This document shows, one piece after another, positions 38,783 to 47,700 of a DNA stretch of 64,000 bases. The translations under genes and the position numbers were made by a program. The first letter of the stretch is position 1. The number at the start of each line of letters is the position of its first letter. Origin of the DNA: Pycnopodia helianthoides (taxonomy: Eukaryota; Echinodermata; Asteroidea; Forcipulatida; Asteriidae). Under the pieces are notes generated by a model. It was not told where the DNA came from and ran no database searches. It worked only from the letters and a program-made list of their open reading frames with translations. The stretch is from assembly GCA_032158295.1 (NCBI GenBank), contig CM063255.1, positions 1,039,501-1,103,500 on the forward strand, written 5' to 3'.

Positions 38783-40016
38783 TGTTTGCAGCCGAGGCTT
38801 GCTTGCAGCCGAGGCTTGCTTGCAGCCGAGGCTTGCTTGCAGCCGAGGCTTGCTTGCAGCCGAGGCTTGCTTGCAGCCGAGGCTTGCTTGCAGCCGAGGC
38901 TTGCTTGCAGCCGAGGCTTGTTTGCAGCCGAGACTTGCTTGCAGCCGAGGCTTGTTTTCAGCCGAGGCTTGTTTGCAGCCGAGGCTTGCTTGCAGCCGAG
39001 GCTTGTTTTCAGCCGAGGCTTGTTTGCAGCCGAGACTTGCTTGCAGCCGAGGCTTGTTTTCAGCCGAGGCTTGCTTGCAGCCGAGGCTTGCTTGCAGCCG
39101 AGGCTTGCTTGCAGCCGAGGCTTGCTTGCAGCCGAGGCTTGTTTTCAGCCGAGGCTTGTTTTCAGCCGAGGCTTGCTTGCAGCCGAGGCTTGCTTGCAGC
39201 CGAGGCTTGCTTGCAGCCGAGGCTTGCTTGCAGCCGAGGCTTGCTTGCAGCCGAGGCTTGCTTGCAGCCGAGGCTTGTTTTCAGCCGAGGCTTGCTTGCA
39301 GCCGAGGCTTGCTTGCAGCCGAGGCTTGCTTGCAGCCGAGGCTTGTTTTCAGCCGAGGCTTGTTTGCAGCCGAGGCTTGCTTGCAGCCGAGGCTTGCTTG
39401 CAGCCGAGGCTTGCTTGCAGCCGAGGCTTGTTTTCAGCCGAGGCTTGCTTGCAGCCGAGGCTTGCTTGCAGCCGAGGCTTGCTTGCAGCCGAGGCTTGCT
39501 TGCAGCCGAGGCTTGTTTTCAGCCGAGGCTTGTTTGCAGCCGAGGCTTGCTTGCAGCCGAGGCTTGCTTGCAGCCGAGGCTTGTTTGCAGCCGAGGCTTG
39601 TTTGCAGCCGAGGCTTGCTTGCAGCCGAGGCTTGCTTGCAGCCGAGGCTTGCTTGCAGCCGAGGCTTGCTTGCAGCCGAGGCTTGCTTGCAGCCGAGGCT
39701 TGCTTGCAGCCGAGGCTTGTTTGCAGCCGAGGCTTGTTTGCAACCGAGGCTTGTTTGCAGCCGAGGCTTGCTTGCAGCCGAGGCTTGTTTGCAGCCGAGG
39801 CTTGCTTGCAGCCGAGGCTTGCTTGCAGCCGAGGCTTGTTTGCAGCCGAGGCTTGTTTGCAACCGAGGCTTGTTTGCAGCCGAGGCTTGTTTGCAGCCGA
39901 GGCTTGTTTGCAGCCGAGGCTTGTTTGCAGCCGAGGCTTGTTTGCAGCCGAGGCTTGTTTGCAACCGAGGCTTGTTTGCAGCCGAGGCTTGTTTGCAGCC
40001 GAGGCTTGCTTGCAGC
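38783..40016. repeat. 17-bp minisatellite (unit GCAGCCGAGGCTTGCTT)
   Basis: About 72 head-to-tail units. Variants are CTTGCTT/CTTGTTT, TTTTCAGCC, GAGACTT and GCAACCG, and they recur at spacings of 102 and 119 bp (6 and 7 units), which indicates higher-order duplication. Because 17 is coprime to 3, every plus frame encodes the same 17-residue cycle (RLACSRGLLAAEACLQP) without stops. The reading frames of over 400 codons are therefore not evidence of a gene. Confidence 0.96.
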
Positions 40017-40497
40017 AATGACGTCATATTATGCCAAGTTAGTTGAAATTCAAAATGGCCGATGTTCAATGTTTTTTTTAAACATCACAACCAAATTAAT
40101 TCCAACACAACTTGCCATTATAAGGGGGGGGGGGGTGCGAATCTACTGTCACATTGGCTTTTCAGAGCCAGCACCTGTTCCAAAAAGCGATATTGGTGCG
40201 CGTGTTATTCTACCATGCCTCTGGGATGCTCCTTTTCGCTACTTGCACGGATCCGCCTTGTGCGTGTAGAGCCTCGACTTCATACTTCGTTCATTTGTAT
40301 TGTTATGTAACTGTTTAGATGAAAGTCTCTAATACATCACCGTGACAATACAGAGTTATGATGCTTCTATTCACTGCGTCCCTAATTGCAACAATACACA
40401 CCGTATTTGCTGTGCGAGGTGCCCGGAAGTCAAAATTCTCGCAAAAATTCGAAATGCTCACGAGGTCAACTTACACAACCTATTGGCTGAATTAGTG

Positions 40498-40753
40498 AGG
40501 CCTGCGCTAAACGTCGCACGTTTGTCGTGTCGAACTCAAACAGTTGTAAAATTAGGAATTAAATTCGACAAAAGAGCGACGTTTAGCGCAAACCTTGTAT
40601 TTAAGTTCGGCACTGCCGTGTAGCACGGCAAGCCCTGCCGTGCTACACGGTAGCGGCACGACTCGGTGACAAACGTCGCGCTCTTGCCGTGTCGAATCGA
40701 ACTGAAAACATTTGAGTTCGGCTCGGCAAAAGTGCGACGTTTAGCGCAGGCCT
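40498..40753. mobile_element. Foldback element with AGGCCTGCGCTAAACGTCGC ends
   Basis: Exact inverted ends of about 22 bp and further palindromic arms (GCGACGTTTAGCGC). A central hairpin GCCGTGTAGCACGGC/GCCGTGCTACACGGT lies near 40615-40655. No ORF. Confidence 0.85.
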
Positions 40754-40999
40754 AAGACAGTGGAATACCTTTATTGTTTTATGCCATGAATGAAAAGGTT
40801 TTCAACTGTTAAATCAGACTCCTGGTCATGTTCACCTAGTGGTGGATAAACTCATCGAGGACGGTTTTGGCAATAGACTGTAATTTTCGCTTCCAACTTC
40901 CAACTTCCTTCCGGATCCCAACCATTATGGAGTTTTTATACGTGGGCGGATTTTGTTCTGTCAATTATTTTAGTTTGACGTAGTTTATGGCCATGACAA

Positions 41000-41500
41000 T
41001 TATATATGTTATTGGGAATGCTCGCCTCGTTTCTTGCTTGCCTCGTTCTCACCATATCACACCAGTACTAATGAAATTGCATTGGCTCCCAGTTAAGTTT
41101 CGTACAGTTTATACAATTCCTTTGTTAACTTTCAAAGCTCAAACATGTCAATCTCCTGCTTATTTATCTGAACTTGTTCACCATTACTCCCCTGCTAGAA
41201 CTTTACGTTCATCACAACAGTCATTGCTTACCACAACTACTAGGCTTCTTCCATTTTTTTATGGTCAAAGATCATTTTCTTACGCTGCTCCATTTCTTTG
41301 GAATAGTCTTCCTGTGCATATTCGCCAGGCTAGTTCTTTACACTGTTTTAAGTCTCTGTTAAAAACTAATTTGTTTGAAAGTGCTTTTTTGTAATCTGCT
41401 TACTTGTTATGTTTCTTTCACTTATTGTATATTTTATTGTTCTCTTTATGCGCTTAGAGGCTTCTGCATTAGGCGCTTTACAAATGTCTTTATTATTATT
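41000..41500 (+). mobile_element. 3' end of a LINE (CR1/L2-type RT C-terminus)
   Basis: The frame ending at TAA (41392-41394) encodes NARLVSCLPRSHHITPVLMK then LHWLPVKFRTVYTIPLLTFK, SPAYLSELVHHYSPARTLRS and APFLWNSLPVHIRQASSL. This is the diagnostic end of CR1/L2 reverse transcriptases. The tail is TTAGGCGCTTTACAAATGTC plus (TTA)n. The 5' end is truncated. Confidence 0.88.
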
Positions 41501-41637
41501 AATGTAATACTAAGTGATAAACAATATGAAAGTAAAACCAATTCAACAAAATAACAAAGAAAACACGAGAATAAGACTTGACAACCGTTTCTGGTTACTT
41601 GTTAAAAATGTTGTCCAACTGACGGTCATAATGTCAT

Positions 41638-42008
41638 TTAAAGGCACAGTACACGTTTGGTAGATGGAGCCTACTGATTGTGTTGATCATACATAAATGT
41701 AGGTACATACAATAAAACTAACCTGGTGGTCGCGTTTTTGAGGTATCACCGAAAAACCGGAGCGAATATTTCCACGCAGGAAGATTATTCCCCATAGGAA
41801 TACACAATCTGAGAAGCGTTTCGAAACGCTTCTCAGATTCAAATTTTGGGGAATAAAAAGTGATATATTTTCCATAACCGTAGTACTTCGAAGTTAAAAG
41901 TTTATAAAAATTCATTTTACTACCCAAAGCTGCTGTACTTCTTACCTAGTAAGTTTTTATTGTCATTAATTTACAAGAGTCATAACCAAACGTGTACTGT
42001 GCCTTTAA
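41638..42008. mobile_element. TTAA MITE, family C
   Basis: The TIR AGGCACAGTACACGTTTGGT is exactly inverted at the right end. There is an internal hairpin CTGAGAAGCGTTTCGAAACG...CTCAG. Its right TTAA is shared with the next element. Confidence 0.85.
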
Positions 42009-42393
42009 AGGAACATTACATAATTGGTTGTTGCTAACAAAACAGTTGCTGGCAGTGTAAGCACTTTATGTAATCCACCATATACATAAACTGACAAACC
42101 TGTAGAAGTTTGAGATCGATCGGTCATCTGGGTCACGAGAAAATAGTGAAAAACCGATTACACATTTGCATGAAATCATATAGATTCAACAAATGAATAA
42201 AACGCTCACTGAGCGATAAACTCAAATCGGAAAATTAGTTTATTCATTTCTCATCATGTCATTTCAGACAGAAATATTTCAAGGGATGTTTTCTACTATC
42301 ATCATCATTAGACCGTGTAAGTTTTATGTAAATCTGTGATCAAAAGTATATTTTACAAGTTTTTTTCTTACCAATTCTGTAGTGTTCCTTTAA
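42005..42393 (-). mobile_element. TTAA MITE, family A copy 8
   Basis: TTAA at both ends, the left one shared with family C. The TIR is AGGAACATTACATAATTGGT. Confidence 0.87.
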
Positions 42394-43078
42394 CCAATGA
42401 CCTTTGCACAAATTCGGTTGTGATTGACAAATGGGGTTTCTAAAAATAAGCATTCTCGTCCAAATGTTGTATTTTGTTTACATTTTAATTTGAACAAATA
42501 TTTTTAAAAAATATAACAAAGTTAATTTTAAGAGTTTTGTTTAAATATAATTTAAAAAGAAGATTTGCTTTTACAGAAAAAAACTCGTTCGAGTTGTTTT
42601 CTCGTTTTCGATATAAGCGAGACTTGCAGATCTGTTAGTCTTAAAGTTAATTTCATAGAATTGGTGTTTTATTATTTTTTTTAAACAAAGTTCCTTGTGT
42701 GAAAAAACGTCTTACAATGAAACCAAGTTTGATCTACGTTAAAGATCATCACCAGCAACTTTTAAGACGGAAGATGGAGCAAAAACGAACGATTTTGTTC
42801 TATCTTTTGGTGTGTTATCCGAACTTCTGTAACTAACCCATTACATATCTAAAGTACAGTAATTGATTTGATTTGATTCGATTTGAATTTAATCGGATAA
42901 AACACAGCAAGAACATGGCAAAAATGCACACAAAGTAACATGAAAATAACAATGGAAATAAATAAACAAAAGTAGAAAACACTTAACATAAAAACTGCAC
43001 AAAATGCCAACGTTAAAAGCAATTAACTTAGAGGTATTTCCATTGGGGATCTCTTGTTCACAGATTGTTTAGTTCACG
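42394..43078. other. AT-rich stretch 3' of the GPCR, no gene seen
   Basis: No recognisable coding sequence. It may include the 3' untranslated region of the receptor gene. Confidence 0.4.
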
Positions 43079-44060
43079 TCAGAGAACATTCATAGTCTGG
43101 TTCTTCTTCTTCATCCGGGACCGTCTGGTACCTCGACTCTGATTCAATGGTTCTGAGCAATTGCTGCTCCAAGCTACTTTAGGAAACTTGGTTGGTTTTC
43201 TCAATTTCGGCAAATGTTGGGATTGACCACAATGTATCCCATCATGATTTGCCGATGACGTCAGGGATCCCAACGATGACCATGAAGACTGTTGTGGCGT
43301 GACGCAATCGTACATGTCCCGGCTGCAGCGGACGGCGGCTTCGCTAACATTTTGACCCCTTTCAAAACTTGGCGCGAATTTGGCGCGAACTGGTTCGTGA
43401 CGACTGTTAACAAGTATAGATCTCCTGTGACTGCAGACCGTTTCCCCGTGCACGCATACCGTGATTTCTCTTCTGTCTTGCTGGCCTTCTTGGTTCGTCG
43501 AACGCGATGCGAACGAATGCGTCGCTTGTGGGCGTTCATTTTAACACCGTGCCTTTTAGAGGTTCGACTCTTGCGTGTTGGCTCCACGCCAAGCTGTCTG
43601 TTTGCCCACTGTCGAGTGACGGTCAGAGGGGTCAGACGGCGATTTCGCACGGGTTCCCGCTGCGCCCATTGGTCACCATCACGAACGCCCCACGGTGGTG
43701 GTGTGCCCGGCTCAGTCATGTGACCCTCATTCTCTTCGGGTAATGGTGGTGAGGAGTACCTTGCCGCACCTTCCGTGCCACTCTCTTCGTCTGCATATTC
43801 TACAACATACTCACGGGGGCGTAATGAGGATTCGGGTTGGGTCTTCTTCCCGCATATGGAAGTACGTTGATACGAACGGTCTCTGTGGTCAGATTGGGAT
43901 GACGAGGAGAATAAACTCGATGGGCAATCTCCCGGTAACATCATGTCAAGAGGGGTGCTTAATGAAGCAAGTCTCTCTTTGTTTGAAGAGTCATGATGCG
44001 CAATCTCACTGGTGTGGAAATCGCTGTCTGGCATTATGGATTCTGAAGATCTTCATATTC
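43079..44060 (-). pseudogene. Probable continuation of the GPCR cytoplasmic tail in shifted frames
   Basis: Overlapping the end of the receptor frame by about 50 bases, a frame one base ahead stays open to 43261. It encodes a Ser/acidic-rich sequence including SSESIMPDSDFHTSEIAH, REYVVEYADEESGTEG and SSPPLPEENEGHMTEPGTPP, followed by strongly basic segments. From about 43453 the original receptor frame is open again to 43079 (SSWSSLGSLTSSANHDG...). The composition looks like a real GPCR tail. Alternatives are an undetected intron, a separate gene, or a chance frame in GC-rich DNA. Confidence 0.55.
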
Positions 44061-44748
44061 AACATCCTCTGTCTAGCAGAGCGACCTCTCCTGCCGTTGA
44101 TATTAGCGGCGAACACGATTGTAGAGCGACGGTAGTCCACGCGGCCCCTGCAGAACAGACGGATGACGAGTTTACGGAGCGTTTTCCTCATACGGCGGTT
44201 CAGGAGACAGTACACGTACGGATTGATAACGGCACTCGAGAAGGCTATGAATGTCACCACAGTGATCTCCCATTTGTCTGTGCCGTATGGATCATTGTGG
44301 GTGCTATGAGAGTAGGTTTGATCCTCATTGTGCCACGCTGCTCGCAACTTCGGATCAAACCGGGCGTAGTTCCAAATGTGCACCGTCACGTACGTTGTCC
44401 AACAGCAGAAGAAGGTCCCGAAGACCACCAGGATGGTCTTCGTGGCCCGGGTGCGGTGACGCGGCGGCCGCCACAGCTGACGCTGAGCCCGGCCTCGCCG
44501 TCGGTCCGTACCCGCTCCGGTGTCGCCTCCGCGGGGTGGGAGGAAATCTACTCGCAGTGATTGGGACCTGGCGGCTTTGAAGATACGGAAGTTGGAGTAT
44601 GAGGTGATGGCGAGAGGTACGAGGAAGCCCAGGCTGAGGACTATGGCAGAGTAGACCGGGGAATAAGTCCAGTCGGCCGTGCAGTGGTAAGATGCAGGAA
44701 GGAATCGGTACAAACCCACGCCAAATATCGGCAGCAGCGAGATGACAG
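44006..44748 (-). CDS. GPCR exon 4 (TM4-TM7 and tail, visible frame)
   Basis: Acceptor TTCTCAG, phase 1. It encodes AVISLLPIFGVGLYRF, loop 2 with ASYHCTADW, TM5 VYSAIVLSLGFLVPLAITSY, a basic third loop, TM6 ILVVFGTFFCCWTTYVTVHI, TM7 and NPYVY. The tail reads RLFCRGRVDYRRS and stops at 44006-44008. The last ~18 residues are probably off-frame. Confidence 0.92.
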
Positions 44749-47700
44749 CTGAGAATTCAAAACAAAGAAAGAATGTGTTTTAAAGACACTGGACACCTTT
44801 GGTAATTGTCAAAGACCAGTCTTCTCACTTGGTGTATATCTCAACATATGCACAAAATAACAAACCTGTGAAAATTTGACTCAATTGGTCGTCGAAGTTG
44901 CGAGATAATAATGGAAGAAAAAAACACCCTTGTCACACGAAGTTGTGTGCTTTCAGATGCTTGATTGCTTGATTTCGAGATATTCAATTCAAATATTTTA
45001 CTGAGAAATTACTTCTTTCTCAAAAACTACGTTACTTCAGAGGGAGCCGTTTCTGACAATGTTTTTATACTATCAACAGCTCTCCATTGTTCGTTACCAA
45101 GTAAGTTTTTATGCTAACAATTATTTTGAGTAATTACCAATAGTGTCCAGTGCCTTTTCGAGGTAGGGTCATAGATTGGTAAACACTCCAAAATTAACGA
45201 CCATAAAAACTAACTTGGAAAGAAACACTGCAGCTATTGATAGTATAACCTACTTTGAGAAAGGATTCCTTCGAAGTAATATGATATTGATAATTTTCGC
45301 CCCAAAACATTTGAATCTAAGAAACGATTCATGCATAGATCGTTTCTCGGATTTCTGAGTGTTGGTGTCCGTTTGTGAATACTTCGGCCAGAGATTCGGT
45401 TGGTACCCACTGTCACCTTGATAAACGTGGATGGATTCGGCATTCTTGTGAAAATACTGTGACAGTTTGTTGCTGTTTTCTCAGCCTGTGGACACCGTAT
45501 TCAGCTGAAACTGTCACATGTGACATTTATTGTACCAGTCTTTATAATTCTACCTTTAAATAAGCCATACATTGACAAAAACTATCGTGTGGCCCTCTAC
45601 CTTTAATCGTTCAGCAATGTTTTCTTTTGTTAATTTCGGAATTCTCAAATTTCTCAGGTAGACAGACTAGGTGTCATAAAATTAACCTCAGCATCCTGAC
45701 AGGTGTTTATTCCTGAGATTATCTATCACTGACCGCGAGATGATGAAGGTATCACTATTAGACGACGGAGGTCCCCATCTTACTTATGGGGCCGTCGTGC
45801 CGAAATGACGCGCTTGATCCCGACAGGTCGAATGGCACTTCCAGTACTCCGTAGACTGTTTTTGTTGTTGCTCCCGCAACATAATACTATTGGTTATCAC
45901 ATAATGGTTAATTTCTTTAAGGAATTGAGAGTCCCTAATTGGGCCCCTTTCTTTGAAAAAGGTTTTTAGCTACAATCAAATATCTCACCTGCAATGAGCC
46001 ACGTAAGGCTTAGCATGACCTTTGCCCTGAGTTGCGTCATGACTGTCTGGTAGTCCAACGCGTATAGTATTGTGCAATACCTACAAGGAAACAAAACACA
46101 CGATTCATACATTACCAAAGGTATTATTATTATTATTATTGTTATTATTGTTATTATTATATCTTTCTGGTAATGAAACCAAGGGACCCTCAAAAGTGAC
46201 TAGCACTGTGACCCGTAGGCCTGAAGGTACCTGTGTGGAGAAGACGATGAAGAAATGTCAGTTTTAGATGTGGGATGAAAACCCCAAGTAGGAAAAACCC
46301 ACACAATCAGGTAGGGACTGAAAACCCAATCCACATACAAGGCTCCAGTCCGGGATTCGAGGCGGGGCCCACAGAAGTGAAAGGCAGGGAAAGAAACCAC
46401 CACTGAGCCAACCTGACTGTCCAATACATCAATATATCAATACATCAGCTGTGATTTCACCATGCTGACGCTGACGCAGACACAGTGCTGTCAGTAATCG
46501 CATCGAAATCAACACCCTATACCTCGCAACCTCGTGGTGGTCTTTTGTTTTGAATGATCGATACCATAGATATATTCACAGATAGATATAATATACATTT
46601 CTGATCTTTAAAAAACAAACCCAAGACATTAAACTTATTTCTGCGCTTAGCACACTATATTGTGGGTTTAGGAGCCCTATAAATTTAACACATTCCCATA
46701 CGTTAAAGGTAGTGTCATAGATTGGTGTTTGTCAATGTAATGCTGATTTATAGGCACATTATACAAAATACACAATAAAAGTCACAAATTAAAGTTTCAG
46801 CTGAACACAGTGTCTACATGCTGAGAAAACAGCGAAAACTGCCACAGTATTTTCACAAGAACGTCGAATTTATCTACGTTTGGCGAGGTGAAAGCGGGTA
46901 CCAACCGCATCTCTGGCCACACCATTCACAAACGGGCACCAACCCTCAGAAATCTGAGAAACGATTTTTGGGTGAAAACACATTTAAACCATATTACTTA
47001 GAAGGGAATCCTTTCTCAAAATAGTTTATACTTTCAACAGCTGCAGTGCTTCATACCAAGTAAGTATGGTGTCATTCATTTTGGGAGTATTACCAATCTA
47101 TGACTCTACCTTTGAACAACATTATGCACAAGGGTATGGCTGCTGTGAAGAACAAAATATGCAGAAAAACCTTGCCTAACAGATTAATGTTCCCGGCCAA
47201 ACAACATGCTATGTACATGTTTGGTGGCTGGTTGGAAGATTATACCCATACAACATAATTGCTAAGCTATGGTGGCCCTGAAGGGACATCGCATATCGCA
47301 AATAATGTGCGCATATGCAGATGACGTCGTGAAAGTTTTCGTGAATTTGTTTGCGAATAATAATGCGCATACGTATGCGAACACAAATGCAATGTAATGA
47401 ATGTTTTCGCATACTTTGCCGCATACCTTTAAAACAAAATTAAGAATGATCTGGGGAGTTTCTTGCATCCAGTCGTGATTCCAGACTTCACAGTCATACA
47501 CTACTTTCCTATGCTATGCTATACGTACTCCCTAGGTCTATAGCCAGGTTTCGTTGGCGTACGGTTAGAGTGTACTACTACAATTAGCTATCCGTGCGCG
47601 TAACCGTTCTGAAGCGTTGTGTGCAGGTTTCGATGACGACCCCGGTTACGTTTTCAAAAAGCTAGACAGGGCGCAACATTCAACGTTAGGCCGTCTTGAC

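Noticed and set aside
38783..40016. CRISPR array
   Set aside because: Units are contiguous with no spacers, and the genome is eukaryotic.
38783..40069. Reading frames of over 400 codons in three plus frames and on the minus strand
   Set aside because: All are products of a stop-free 17-bp repeat; identical peptides in every frame argue against a protein-coding gene.
43292..43723. 143-codon plus-strand frame
   Set aside because: Antisense shadow of the GPCR tail region in GC-rich DNA; the minus-strand frame has the more protein-like composition.
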